From the NCBI RefSeq assembly GCF_001426435.1, contig NZ_LMER01000015.1, positions 69,488 through 133,487 on the forward strand: 64,000 bases of DNA, in the 5' to 3' direction. This stretch comes from Angustibacter sp. Root456 (lineage in GTDB: Bacteria > Actinomycetota > Actinomycetes > Actinomycetales > Angustibacteraceae). Position numbers and translations under genes: made by a program. The first letter of the stretch is position 1, and every line of letters begins with the position of its first letter. This document shows, piece after piece, positions 19,502 to 28,620 of the stretch. The notes beneath the pieces were generated by a model, which was given only the letters and a program-made list of their open reading frames with translations, made no database searches and was not told the origin of the DNA.

Positions 19502-20992
19502 ATGAGTGACACGTTGGACACCAGATCCGACTCATCGGGGACGATCCGGAGCCTCATCCCCGCCCGCATCGACCGGCTGAACTGGGCGCCGTTCCACACC
19601 CGGATGGTGATCGCCCTGGGTACCGCCTGGGTGCTCGACGGCATCGAGATCACCATCGCCGGCGCGATCGGCCCGGTGCTGCAGGACAAGGACTCGCTGG
19701 GCATGACGGCCGCCCAGGTCGGGGCCATCGCGACGGTCTACCTGCTGGGTGAGGTGTTCGGCGCGCTTTTCTTCGGGCGGCTGTCGGACAAGCTGGGCCG
19801 CAAGAACCTCTTCGTCGTGACCCTCGGCGTGTACCTCGTGGGCAACGCGCTGACGGCGTTCACCTGGAGCGGTGACGGCCTGGGCCTGGTGTTCCTCTAC
19901 GTCACGCGGTTCATCGCGGGCAGCGGCATCGGTGGTGAGTACGCCGCGATCAACTCGGCCATCGACGAGATGATGCCGGCGAAGTACCGCGGACGCGTCG
20001 ACATCGCGGTCAACGGCACGTACTGGGGCGGTGCGATCCTCGGCACGCTGGGCACCTTCATCCTGCTGAACCAGATCGACATCAACCTCGGCTGGCGGAT
20101 CGGCTTCCTGCTCGGCCCGGTCATCGGCGCGTGCATCTGGGGGCTGCGTCGCCACCTGCCCGAGAGCCCGCGCTGGCTGATCATGCACGGCCGTGAGGAC
20201 GAGGCCGAGGAGAACATCGGCGTCATCGAGCGCGAGGTCGAGGAGTCCGGGCAGACCCTCGAGAAGGTCGACGACTCCAAGGCCATCGACATCAAGCCGG
20301 CCGACGACCACGGGTACCTGTCGCTGGTGCGAGTGCTGTTCAAGCAGTACCCCGGACGCTCGACGCTCGGGGCCGCGCTGATGATCACGCAGTCGTTCCT
20401 CTACAACGCGATCTTCTTCACATACACCCTCGTGCTCACGACCTTCTACGGCGTCAACAAGGCGGATGCGCCGCTGTACCTGATCGCCTTCGCGGTGGGG
20501 AACCTCATCGGGCCGCTGACGATCGGCCACCTGTTCGACAGCCTCGGTCGCCGCAAGATGATCGCGGGCACCTACATCCTGTCTGGCGTCCTGCTCGCAA
20601 TCACCGCGTGGGCGTTCAACGCCGGCATGCTCAACGCGATCACGCAGACCATCTGCTGGTGCGTCATCTTCTTCTTCGCCTCCGCCGGTGCCAGCGCCGC
20701 GTACCTCACCGTCAGCGAGATCTTCCCGCAGGAGGTGCGGGCCAAGGCGATCGCTGTCTTCTTCGCCATCGCGCAGACCTTCGGCGCCATCGGGCCGGTG
20801 TTCTACGGCTCGCTCATCGGCAAGGGCGACAACCCCGGCAAGCTGTTCGTCGGCTACCTCATCGCCGCGGCCATCATGGTGATCGGCGGGGTCATCGAGG
20901 TCGTGCTGGGCGTCAACGCCGAGGGCAAGTCCCTCGAGGACGTCGCGTCGCCGCTCTCGGCGGTCACCCACCGACCCCGGGCTACCGGCTGA
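19502..20992 (+). CDS. MFS transporter, sugar-porter/metabolite-symporter type
   Basis: This 496-residue permease has about 12 membrane spans. MFS motif A reads GRLSDKLGRKN, the sugar-porter-style motif LPESPRWLI precedes the large cytoplasmic loop, and a second motif-A copy DSLGRRK begins the second half. The conserved TM1 region VLDGIEITIAGAIGPVL resembles uncharacterised actinobacterial MFS porters. The central loop carries an acidic helix GREDEAEENIGVIEREVEE. ATG 19502 follows AAGGAG. Its 3' end overlaps the convergent reductase-like gene by 11 bp. Substrate cannot be named. Confidence 0.85.
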   Translation: MSDTLDTRSDSSGTIRSLIPARIDRLNWAPFHTRMVIALGTAWVLDGIEITIAGAIGPVLQDKDSLGMTAAQVGAIATVYLLGEVFGALFFGRLSDKLGRKNLFVVTLGVYLVGNALTAFTWSGDGLGLVFLYVTRFIAGSGIGGEYAAINSAIDEMMPAKYRGRVDIAVNGTYWGGAILGTLGTFILLNQIDINLGWRIGFLLGPVIGACIWGLRRHLPESPRWLIMHGREDEAEENIGVIEREVEESGQTLEKVDDSKAIDIKPADDHGYLSLVRVLFKQYPGRSTLGAALMITQSFLYNAIFFTYTLVLTTFYGVNKADAPLYLIAFAVGNLIGPLTIGHLFDSLGRRKMIAGTYILSGVLLAITAWAFNAGMLNAITQTICWCVIFFFASAGASAAYLTVSEIFPQEVRAKAIAVFFAIAQTFGAIGPVFYGSLIGKGDNPGKLFVGYLIAAAIMVIGGVIEVVLGVNAEGKSLEDVASPLSAVTHRPRATG

Positions 20993-22217
20993 CGGACAGC
21001 TCGAAACCCCGTTCGCGCAGGCGGTCGGCGAGGGCCATGCCGATCCCGGTGGCCGGTGTCAGCACACCGGACGCCGACGGCAGGCCCTCGCCGACCGCTA
21101 GCGCGACCGCTGCCTCGCCGAGCATCACGGCCGTCGCGGCGTACCCCGGATCGCCTTGCGCCGCAACGGTGGAGACGTAGCGGGCACCGGTGGTGGTCGT
21201 CGCGTGGACACGCATGCGGAAGCGACCGGCCGCCCGTTGGTCGTCGCTCGGCCCCTCCCCTGGCGCAGGGAGCAGGCGGTCGACGAGCGGGCGCAGACGC
21301 TTGCTGGCCAACGCCTTCAAGCCCAGACCGAGGCCGATTGTGACGGCGGTCGCGGTGGCCCGGGCCGCCGTCCCGCGCCCGTAGGCCGAGAGCTCTCGGT
21401 AGCGGAAGCCGCGCCCGTAAGCCCAGTGCTGCAACGCGTTGCTGCGCCTGACGATCCGCGTGTTGAAGCTGGCCATGACGAACGGACCCAGCCAGCCGCC
21501 GAGCGTGTCGTTGCGGAACACGTCGAAGGTGTCCCGCTCGTCACCGAGGTCGGGCTCGGCGGCGCGGTCGGGGCTGAGGGCGTACGGGTCGACCAGCACC
21601 CGACGCCGCCGCGGATCACGCTGCACGGCGTCGACCTGCGCTCGGGCGGAGTCGATGGTGCCGCCGCTGAAGCCGCCCTTGGCCGTCGCGACGAGGGTGC
21701 AGTGGGCCAGCTCGCCGGCGCCGTCCGCGACCACGCGCTCGTGCAGCTGCAGCACCGCGAGGTCAGACGGGATCGAGTCGTAACCGCAGGCGTTGACGAT
21801 GCGGGCTCCCGTCGCGCGGGCCGCCTCGTCGCAGGCGTCGATGCAGTCTCGGACGAACAGCACCTCACCGGTCAGGTCGGCGTAGTGGGTGCCCGCCGCG
21901 GCGCAGGCCTCGGCGAGCGGGAGCCCGTAGCGCGCGTAGGGGCCGACGGTGGTGGCGACGACACGCGTCCGGGCGGCGAGCCCGTCGAGCGCGGCGCGGT
22001 CGGCGCTGTCGGCGACGAGCAGCGGCCAGCCGGACGCGCGCTCACCCAGCCCGCGTCGCACCCCCTCCAGTCGCTCCAGCGAGCGGCCGCCCAGGGCGAT
22101 CCTCAGGCCGTCGGGCGCGTGGTCGGCCAGGTGCTGTGCCACGAGGCGCCCGACGAAGCCCGTGGCTCCGTAGACGACGACGTCGAGCTCGCGGGCGTGG
22201 TCGCGGTCAGCGCTCAT
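20982..22217 (-). CDS. Saccharopine-dehydrogenase-like / trans-acting enoyl-reductase family protein
   Basis: In this 411-residue protein the N-terminal Rossmann domain begins LDVVVYGATGFVGRLVAQHL, and the middle contains ADLTGEVLFVRDCID and NACGYDSIPSDLAV. These are hallmarks of the saccharopine-dehydrogenase-like family that includes mycobacterial trans-acting enoyl reductase (Rv2953) and Rv2449c-type proteins. Mycobacterial members act on polyketide-derived lipids; the role here is unknown. ATG 22217 overlaps the hrpA stop by 4 nt (ATGA), so it is probably translated after the helicase. Upstream in-frame codons read through hrpA and are not conserved. Confidence 0.78.
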   Translation of the reverse strand: MSADRDHARELDVVVYGATGFVGRLVAQHLADHAPDGLRIALGGRSLERLEGVRRGLGERASGWPLLVADSADRAALDGLAARTRVVATTVGPYARYGLPLAEACAAAGTHYADLTGEVLFVRDCIDACDEAARATGARIVNACGYDSIPSDLAVLQLHERVVADGAGELAHCTLVATAKGGFSGGTIDSARAQVDAVQRDPRRRRVLVDPYALSPDRAAEPDLGDERDTFDVFRNDTLGGWLGPFVMASFNTRIVRRSNALQHWAYGRGFRYRELSAYGRGTAARATATAVTIGLGLGLKALASKRLRPLVDRLLPAPGEGPSDDQRAAGRFRMRVHATTTTGARYVSTVAAQGDPGYAATAVMLGEAAVALAVGEGLPSASGVLTPATGIGMALADRLRERGFELSVSR

Positions 22218-25200
22218 GCGGCGACGATCGCACGGTGGACGCGCTGCACCGACACCGGGTGCGCCGTCCGCATCGTGGGGGCGAACAGGCTGACACGCAG
22301 CTCCTCGATCATCCACCGGACGTCGAGCAGCGCCTGGCTGGGCGCACGTCCTCTCGGCACCCGGGCGAGCGCGTCGTCCAGCTCGTCCTGGGCCATCTGC
22401 ACCTGGGCCATGGCGTTGCGGTCGCGCACCGGGTCGTCAGGCAGGCGGTCGAGGCGCACTGCCATGGCCTGCACGTACCGCAGCAGGTCCGGCAGCCGCT
22501 CCGCGCCGGCCGACGTCACGAAGCGCGGCCGGATGAGGCGGTCGAGGTGCGCCTGCAGGTCGGTGAGCGACGGCAGGAGGGGCAGCGACGTCGTGCCCTT
22601 GACCCGCGACTCGACGTCGTAGGCCGCCGCCAGCACCCGCTCGACGCGCTGGACCACGTCGAGCGTCTGCGCGTCCAGACCAGCGCGGACGGCGGCCAGC
22701 ACCTCGGCGAAGCGTTCGGCAGTGCGGACCGTCGCCGCGCCCCCCTGGCGGTCGACCAGCAGGTCGACCGTGGCGTCGGTGCAGTCCTCGACGAGCTCGG
22801 TCGCGGTGGCGTGCCGCGCGCGGCTGAGCACCAGCTTCTGCCCGTTGCTCAGCTTGGCGAGCACGAATGGCACGGGCGACGGGACGGCGAGGCGCAGCAA
22901 CCGGCGCACGCCCCCGGCGTGGTGGGCGGCCGCCTCGTCGGCTGTCGTGAGCACCCGCAGCGCCACGCTGTCACCGGTGTCGACCAGGGCCGGGAACCCC
23001 TCGACCACGTGACCGTCAGCGACGGTCCGGTGGGTGCTCGGGAGCGCGCCGACGTCCCACTGCCGCAGGCCTTCTCGCTCGATGCTGTCGGGCGCCCTGG
23101 CGATCACCTCCCGCAGCTTGGGTCGTAGCCGCTGCTGCAGCTCGCGCAGGTCCTTGCCCTCCCCCAGCACCCGGCCGTCCGGGTCCTCGATGCGGAACGT
23201 GACGCGCAGGTGGCCGGGGACGGACTCCGGAGCCCAGTCCTCGAGGTCGACGTGCGTTCCCGTCAGCCGGTGCAGGGTGTCGCTGAGCACCTCCAGCAGC
23301 GGGCCGTCGCTCGGGGCGACGTGCCGCAGGACGTCGGCGGCGCGGTCGGGTGCGGGGATCAGGCTGCGCCGCACGGCTTTCGGCAGGCTGCGGATCAGCT
23401 GGGTCACGAGCTCGTGCCGCAGGCCCGGGATCTGCCACTCGAAGGGCTCGGGCCGCAACCGGCCCAGTACCGGCAGCGGCACGTGCACGGTGACGCCGTC
23501 GGCCGCGGTGCCCGGCTCGAACTGGTAGGTCACGGGCAGCTCGGCGTCCGCCACCACCCAGGTGGTCGGGTAGTCCTCGTCGCTGACCGCCTCGGCGTCG
23601 TCGCGCACCAGCAGGTCGGGGGTGAAGGTCAGCAGCTCCGGCTGCTCACGCCGCGCCTTCTTCCACCACCCGTCGAAGTGTCGCCCGGACACGACGTCGG
23701 CCGGGATCCTGGCGTCGTAGAAGTCGAACAGCACCTGGTCGTCGACGAGCAGGTCGCGACGTCGGGCCCGCTGCTCGAGCGCCTCGACGTCCTGCAGCAG
23801 CTCGCGGTTCGCGGCGAAGAAGCGGTGGTGCGTGCGCCAGTCGCCCTCGACGAGCGCGTGCCGGATGAACAGCTCGCGCGACAGCTCAGGGTCGACCTTG
23901 CTGTACCCGACGAGGCGGTCGGCGACGAGCGGGACGCCGTACAGCGTGACCCGCTCACGGGCCATCACCGCGGCGCGCTTGGAGCTCCAGTGCGGCTCAC
24001 TGAAGGTGCGCGAGATCAGGTGCGGCGCCAGCACTTCGGCCCACTCGGGCTCGATCTTCGCCACGGTGCGCCCCCACAGCCGGGACGTCTCGACGAGCTC
24101 GGCCGCCATGACGTACTGCGGTGGCTTGCGCGCCACCGACGAGCCGGGCCAGATCGCGAAGCGCGCACCGCGGGCCCCGAGGTAGTCGCGCGTGGCGGCG
24201 TCCCGCAGGCCGACGTGCGAGAGCAGGCCGGCGAGCATCGCGCGGTGCAGCGCATCGGCGTCCGTGGGGCTGCTCGAGCGCTCGAGCCCCAGCTGCTTGA
24301 CCACCTGCTTGAGCTGGGAGTGCACGTCCTGCCACTCGCGCACGCGCAGGTAGTGCAGGTACTCCGCCTTGCACATGCGACGAAAAGCGCTGCCCGACAG
24401 CGCCTTCTGCTGCTCGCGCAGGTAGTTCCAGAGGTTGAGCCAGGTGACGAAGTCCGACGTCGGGTCGCGGAACCGCGCGTGCTGCTGGTCCGCCTGGGCC
24501 TGCGCATCCGCGGGGCGCTCGCGCGGGTCCTGGATCGACAGCGCTGCAGCGACGACGAGCACCTCGCGCAGGCAGCCCTCGCGATCGCCCTGCAGCACCA
24601 TGCGGGCCAGTCGCGGGTCGAGCGGCAGCTGCGCGAGCTGGCGGCCGACGCGCGTGAGCCGGCGGTCGTCACCCTCGGCGTCGATGGCCCCGAGCTCGTG
24701 CAGCAGCTGGACGCCGTCGCGGACGCTGCGCCGGTCGGGGGGCTCGACGAAGGGGAACGCCGCGATGTCGCCCAGGCCGATCGCCGTCATCTGCAGGATC
24801 ACCGAGGCGAGGTTGGTGCGCAGGATCTCGGGGTCGGTGAACCGCGGCCGCGACTCGTAGTCGTCCTCGCTGTAGAGGCGGATGCAGATGCCGTCCGCGA
24901 CCCGGCCGCAGCGACCCGCTCGCTGGTTGGCCGAGGCCTGCGAGATCGGCTCGATCGGCAGGCGCTGCACCTTCAACCGCCTGCTGTAGCGCGAGATCCG
25001 GGCGGTGCCGGTGTCGACGACGTACCGGACTCCCGGCACGGTGAGCGAGGTCTCGGCGACGTTCGTGGCCAGCACCACGCGGCGTCCGCTGTGCGGCTCG
25101 AACACGCGGTGCTGCTCGGCCGACGACAGGCGCGCGTACAGCGGCAGCACCTCGGTGCGGCGCAGGTCGAGGGCTCGCAACGCCTCCGCGGTGTCGCGGA

Positions 25201-26002
25201 TCTCGCGCTCCCCCGAGAGGAACACCAGGACGTCGCCGTCCCCCTCGCGCGACAGCTCGACCACCGCGTCGCAGACCGCCTGCACCTGGTCGCGGTCGGG
25301 GTCGGGGTCGGGGTCGTCCGGGTCGATCACCGGGCGGTAGCGCACCTCGACGGGGTACGTGCGACCCGACACCTCCAGGATGGGCGCACCGCCGAAGTGC
25401 TGGGAGAACCGCTCGGGGTCGATCGTCGCCGAGGTGATGATGACCTTGAGGTCCGGGCGCTTCGGCAGCAGCTGCTTGAGGTACCCGAGCAGGAAGTCGA
25501 CGTTGAGGCTGCGCTCGTGGGCCTCGTCGATGATGAGGGTGTCGTAGCGCGAGAGCAGGCGGTCGCGCTGGATCTCGGCGAGCAGGATGCCGTCGGTCAT
25601 CACCCGCACGAGCGACTGCGCGCTGGTGCGGTCGGTGAAGCGCACGCTCCAGCCGACGAGCTCACCCACCGGCGTGCCGAGCTCCTCGGCGATGCGCTCG
25701 GCGACCGTGCGGGCGGCGATCCGGCGCGGCTGCGTGTGCCCGATCGTGCCCTCGACGCCGCGTCCGAGCTCGAGACAGATCTTGGGCAGCTGCGTGGTCT
25801 TGCCCGAGCCGGTCTCCCCCGCGACGATCACCACTTGGTGGTCGCGGATGGCGACGGCGATGTCGTCGCGCACCGCGCTGACCGGCAGATCCGGGTAGGT
25901 GATCGCCGGGACGCTCGCGCGGCGCGCCTCCACCTGCTGCGGCGTCAGCCCCCTGCGGCGGCGCCCGGCGTCCCGTCGCTGATGTCGCACGGCCTCCACC
26001 AT
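22214..26002 (-). CDS. hrpA: ATP-dependent RNA helicase HrpA
   Basis: This large DEAH-box helicase has about 1262 residues. Walker A is GETGSGKT at 62-69, Walker B is DEAH in IIDEAHERS, SAT is motif III (ITSATID), and QRAGRCGR is motif VI. The helicase-associated and OB-fold regions follow, and the long C-terminal domain (DUF3418) ends in the helical region found in bacterial HrpA but not HrpB. HrpA resolves stalled or collided ribosomes in E. coli. The register extends to GTG 26032. ATG 26002 is chosen because it lies nearest the conserved region, but no strong ribosome site distinguishes the two. Confidence 0.92.
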   Translation of the reverse strand: MVEAVRHQRRDAGRRRRGLTPQQVEARRASVPAITYPDLPVSAVRDDIAVAIRDHQVVIVAGETGSGKTTQLPKICLELGRGVEGTIGHTQPRRIAARTVAERIAEELGTPVGELVGWSVRFTDRTSAQSLVRVMTDGILLAEIQRDRLLSRYDTLIIDEAHERSLNVDFLLGYLKQLLPKRPDLKVIITSATIDPERFSQHFGGAPILEVSGRTYPVEVRYRPVIDPDDPDPDPDRDQVQAVCDAVVELSREGDGDVLVFLSGEREIRDTAEALRALDLRRTEVLPLYARLSSAEQHRVFEPHSGRRVVLATNVAETSLTVPGVRYVVDTGTARISRYSRRLKVQRLPIEPISQASANQRAGRCGRVADGICIRLYSEDDYESRPRFTDPEILRTNLASVILQMTAIGLGDIAAFPFVEPPDRRSVRDGVQLLHELGAIDAEGDDRRLTRVGRQLAQLPLDPRLARMVLQGDREGCLREVLVVAAALSIQDPRERPADAQAQADQQHARFRDPTSDFVTWLNLWNYLREQQKALSGSAFRRMCKAEYLHYLRVREWQDVHSQLKQVVKQLGLERSSSPTDADALHRAMLAGLLSHVGLRDAATRDYLGARGARFAIWPGSSVARKPPQYVMAAELVETSRLWGRTVAKIEPEWAEVLAPHLISRTFSEPHWSSKRAAVMARERVTLYGVPLVADRLVGYSKVDPELSRELFIRHALVEGDWRTHHRFFAANRELLQDVEALEQRARRRDLLVDDQVLFDFYDARIPADVVSGRHFDGWWKKARREQPELLTFTPDLLVRDDAEAVSDEDYPTTWVVADAELPVTYQFEPGTAADGVTVHVPLPVLGRLRPEPFEWQIPGLRHELVTQLIRSLPKAVRRSLIPAPDRAADVLRHVAPSDGPLLEVLSDTLHRLTGTHVDLEDWAPESVPGHLRVTFRIEDPDGRVLGEGKDLRELQQRLRPKLREVIARAPDSIEREGLRQWDVGALPSTHRTVADGHVVEGFPALVDTGDSVALRVLTTADEAAAHHAGGVRRLLRLAVPSPVPFVLAKLSNGQKLVLSRARHATATELVEDCTDATVDLLVDRQGGAATVRTAERFAEVLAAVRAGLDAQTLDVVQRVERVLAAAYDVESRVKGTTSLPLLPSLTDLQAHLDRLIRPRFVTSAGAERLPDLLRYVQAMAVRLDRLPDDPVRDRNAMAQVQMAQDELDDALARVPRGRAPSQALLDVRWMIEELRVSLFAPTMRTAHPVSVQRVHRAIVAA

Positions 26003-26036
26003 AGGTGCGGCAGGCAAGCCGTTTGCGCGCACGGGG

Positions 26037-26069
26037 CGCCGGCCCGACCCCCCGGCGGTCGGGCCGGCG
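26037..26069 (-). terminator. GC-rich hairpin between secreted protein gene and hrpA
   Basis: CGCCGGCCCGACC (26037-26049) and GGTCGGGCCGGCG (26057-26069) form a perfect 13-bp stem with a 7-nt loop. It lies right after the stop of the upstream minus-strand gene. Confidence 0.75.
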
Positions 26070-26074
26070 TCCGG

Positions 26075-26575
26075 TCAGCTCGAGGTGGTGCTCGACGGGC
26101 TGGTGCTCGACGGGCTGGTGCTCGACGAGCGGCGCTCCTGGCGCCGCTCGCGCCGCTGCTCGCGGCGGTCGTGGCGCTCCTGACGCACCTGCTGACGGAA
26201 CTGGTGCCAGGCCTTGGCGTCGTCCGGGTGGTCCTTCAGCCACGCCGTCAGCTCGGTGTGCCGCTGGTCGGCAGGCAGCGCCGCGACCTTCTTGAGCTCG
26301 GCGACGAGGTCGGGGTGAGCCTGCGCGAACGTCTTCCACTGCTCGATCCGCTTCACGAGCGCCTCCGCCACCCGCGGGTGCGCGGCGAGGAAGTCGTCGA
26401 GCTCCTGCTGCTGCTCGGGCGTCAGCCCGGTCGTCGCAGCGGCCGTGGCGGTGTCGGCGGACCGCACGCTGCTGGCCATGGTGGACGACGACGGGCTGGC
26501 GAGTGCGGGTACGGCGAGTGCGGTGCCGGTGACCGCCACGGTGGCGAGCGAGACCGCGAGCACGATGCGACGCAT
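26075..26575 (-). CDS. Secreted helical protein of unknown function
   Basis: This 166-residue protein starts at ATG 26575 behind AGGAGG. A Sec signal peptide occupies roughly residues 1-26 (MRRIVLAVSLATVAVTG, cleavage near ALA). The mature part is helical with spaced HP motifs (FLAAHPRVAEALVKR, AQAHPDLVAELKK, WLKDHPDDAKAWHQF). It ends in a strongly basic stretch (RREQRRERRQERR) and a Ser/Thr/Pro tail. The repeated HP-containing helices loosely recall mycobacterial hemophore-like proteins, but the match is too weak to assign. It sits alone between hrpA and a divergent NUDIX gene. Confidence 0.65.
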   Translation of the reverse strand: MRRIVLAVSLATVAVTGTALAVPALASPSSSTMASSVRSADTATAAATTGLTPEQQQELDDFLAAHPRVAEALVKRIEQWKTFAQAHPDLVAELKKVAALPADQRHTELTAWLKDHPDDAKAWHQFRQQVRQERHDRREQRRERRQERRSSSTSPSSTSPSSTTSS

Positions 26576-26730
26576 GGTTCCTCCTGGTTGTCGGACGTCG
26601 CGACACGACGTCCCCCTGACTGGCACGATCGACGGTAGGGAGCCGGTGTTGGGCACCCGTTGGCTCGATGTTCGAGGAGTGTCAGGGTTCGGCCAGCCGG
26701 TCGGTGGGTCGTACGGCGGGGAGGTGTCGA

Positions 26731-27213
26731 GTGGCGACGAGAAGCGCGGGGATCCTGCTCTACCGCTACGGCACCGGCCGCGCCCTCGAGGTGCTGATCG
26801 GCCACATGGGCGGCCCGTTCTGGGCCCACCGCGACCAGGGCGCCTGGTCGATCCCCAAGGGCGAGTACGACGAGGACGAGGACGCCGAGACCGCGGCCCG
26901 GCGCGAGTTCGTCGAGGAGCTCGGCCTGCCGGTGCCGAACGGCCGGCTGCGCGGGCTCGGCGAGCTGCGCCAGCCCAGCGGCAAGCGGCTCTCGGTCTGG
27001 GCGCTCGAGGGTGACCTCGACGTCACCGCGCTGCAACCCGGCACGTTCTCGCTCGAGTGGCCGCCGAAGTCGGGGCAGCTGATGCACTTTCCGGAGATCG
27101 ACCGGGCCGCCTGGATGGACCTTGAGACCGCGCGCCCCCTGCTGGTGAAGGGCCAGCGACCGCTCCTCGACCTGCTGCTCGAGCTGCTGCGCGGGTCGGC
27201 CGACCCGCCCTGA
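26731..27213 (+). CDS. NUDIX hydrolase
   Basis: This 160-residue protein has a NUDIX box in GEYDEDEDAETAARREFVEELG, following the pattern Gx5Ex7REUxEExGU. The N-terminus SAGILLYRYG and the phrase GAWSIPKGE are typical of stand-alone NUDIX proteins acting on nucleoside-diphosphate derivatives. Substrate is not inferable. GTG 26731 is preferred because GGGGAGG lies 6 nt upstream. It is 21 nt before the pentapeptide-repeat gene, which however has its own leaderless-type -10. Confidence 0.87.
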   Translation: MATRSAGILLYRYGTGRALEVLIGHMGGPFWAHRDQGAWSIPKGEYDEDEDAETAARREFVEELGLPVPNGRLRGLGELRQPSGKRLSVWALEGDLDVTALQPGTFSLEWPPKSGQLMHFPEIDRAAWMDLETARPLLVKGQRPLLDLLLELLRGSADPP

Positions 27214-27221
27214 CGAGCCGG

Positions 27222-27227
27222 TAGGGT
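27222..27227 (+). promoter_or_regulatory. Candidate -10 element, leaderless start of pentapeptide-repeat gene
   Basis: TAGGGT is followed by 7 nt and GTG 27235, without a Shine-Dalgarno sequence. Confidence 0.45.
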
Positions 27228-27234
27228 CGCCGTC

Positions 27235-27786
27235 GTGGACGACTTGTCGGGCCAGCGCTTCGAGGGTGAGCGGTTCCTCGACGACGACTTCACCGAGGCA
27301 GACATCCGCGGCGCGCAGTTCACCGACTGCGCGTTCCGCGGCGTGCGGTTCAGCGCCGCGGTGCTGAGCGAGTGCGCCTTCGTCAACTGCACCTTCGCGT
27401 CGTGCGGGTTCTTCGACACGCGGTTCGAGCGCTGCAAGCTGGTCGGCAGCCGGTTCGAGGGCTGCACGTTCGGCCCGTTCACCGTCGAGGGGGGCAACTG
27501 GTCGTTCTGCGTGCTGCGCGGAGCCGACCTGCGCAAGTGCTCCTTCGACGGCGTGCGCCTGCGCGAGGCCGACCTCAGCCTGGCCCAGCTGCAGGAGGCG
27601 TCGCTGCGCGACGTCGACCTCTCGGGCGCGGTCCTCGATGGCGCCGACCTGAGCCGCGCCGACCTGCGGGGCAGCGCGATCGACGGCATCGACCCCACCG
27701 GAGTCGAGCTGCGCGGCACCGTGATCGACCTGAGCCAGGCGATCACGCTGGCCACCGCCCTCGGCGTCGACGTGCGCGGGGAGTAG
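27235..27786 (+). CDS. Pentapeptide-repeat protein
   Basis: This 183-residue protein consists almost entirely of A(D/N)LXX-type pentapeptide units, for example FTEADIRGAQFTDCAF, LREADLSLAQLQEASL and LDGADLSRADLRGSA. It is predicted to form a right-handed quadrilateral beta-helix. It is unusually cysteine-rich in its first half (CAF, CTF, CGF, CKL, CSF in register). Some pentapeptide proteins (Qnr, MfpA, McbG) mimic DNA and protect gyrase. Resemblance to QnrB-like folds cannot be decided without a model. No membrane or signal sequence is present. Confidence 0.88.
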   Translation: MDDLSGQRFEGERFLDDDFTEADIRGAQFTDCAFRGVRFSAAVLSECAFVNCTFASCGFFDTRFERCKLVGSRFEGCTFGPFTVEGGNWSFCVLRGADLRKCSFDGVRLREADLSLAQLQEASLRDVDLSGAVLDGADLSRADLRGSAIDGIDPTGVELRGTVIDLSQAITLATALGVDVRGE

Positions 27787-27807
27787 CCGCCCGGCAGGGG
27801 CGCGCCG

Positions 27808-28602
27808 TCAGAGCCCGCGGGCCTCGGCGACGCTGTTGCCGCCGTCCACGACGACGACCTGGCCGGTGACGTACGACGCCCCGGGCGAGGCCAGCCAGGC
27901 GACGGCACTGGCGACCTCGTCGGGCCGGGCGCTGCGCCCCAGGGGCACCGAGCGCCCCTGCGCGGCCTCCTCGGCGCTCTGCGAGGCGGTCGCGACCCAC
28001 CCGGGTGCCACGGTGTTGACCGTGACGCCGCGGGCCGCGACGTCCAGCGCGGCAGCCCGGGTGAGCCCGACGAGCGCGGCCTTGGCGGTGGCGTAGGCGA
28101 CGTCGCCGGCGGTGGCCATCACCGGCCCGGTGAGGCTGCCCACCATGACCACCCGACCCCAGCCGCGCTCGGCCATCGCGGGCACGGCGGCTCGGGTCAT
28201 GAAGAACGCCGTGTCGAGGTTGCGGCGCAACGAGGCGTGCCAGGTGTCGGCGGACATCGTCAGCACCGAGCCGGACTCGAAGTCGGGGTCGCTCGCCGAC
28301 GTCATGCCCGCGTTGTTGACCAGCACGTCGACGCGTCCCCACCGCTGCTCGGCGGCCGCGAGAGCAGCCGCCGCGGTGGCCTGGACGGTGAGGTCGCCGA
28401 CGAACCCGGCGGCGTCGACGCCGAGGTCGCCGAGCTCGGCCACGCGTTCGTGCACGCGGTCCGACGTCGCGCACACCAGCACCGCGGCGCCGAGCTCACC
28501 CAGCAGCCGCGCGGCGGCCGAGCCGATGCCCTGGGCACTGCCGGCGCCCGTGACGAGCGCGACGCGGCCCTCGAGCGTCAGGGACGTCGGCAGCGGGCTC
28601 AC
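27808..28602 (-). CDS. SDR-family oxidoreductase
   Basis: This 264-residue classical SDR has the cofactor motif TGAGSAQGIG near residue 18, NNAG, a catalytic Ser in VMVGSLTG, and YATAK as the Tyr-Lys pair. A C-terminal GGxxxxTGQVVVVDGG-like segment (SYVTGQVVVVDGGN) is typical of FabG-like reductases. Substrate is unknown. GTG 28602 lies 18 nt after the tsaD stop, so it is probably the last gene of the tsa cluster transcript. Confidence 0.82.
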   Translation of the reverse strand: MSPLPTSLTLEGRVALVTGAGSAQGIGSAAARLLGELGAAVLVCATSDRVHERVAELGDLGVDAAGFVGDLTVQATAAAALAAAEQRWGRVDVLVNNAGMTSASDPDFESGSVLTMSADTWHASLRRNLDTAFFMTRAAVPAMAERGWGRVVMVGSLTGPVMATAGDVAYATAKAALVGLTRAAALDVAARGVTVNTVAPGWVATASQSAEEAAQGRSVPLGRSARPDEVASAVAWLASPGASYVTGQVVVVDGGNSVAEARGL

Positions 28603-28620
28603 CGGACCACGACCACGCCG

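Noticed and set aside
23210-26638. Plus-strand open frame of over 1100 codons antisense to hrpA
   Set aside because: Same codon-bias artefact. The minus strand encodes a complete DEAH helicase.
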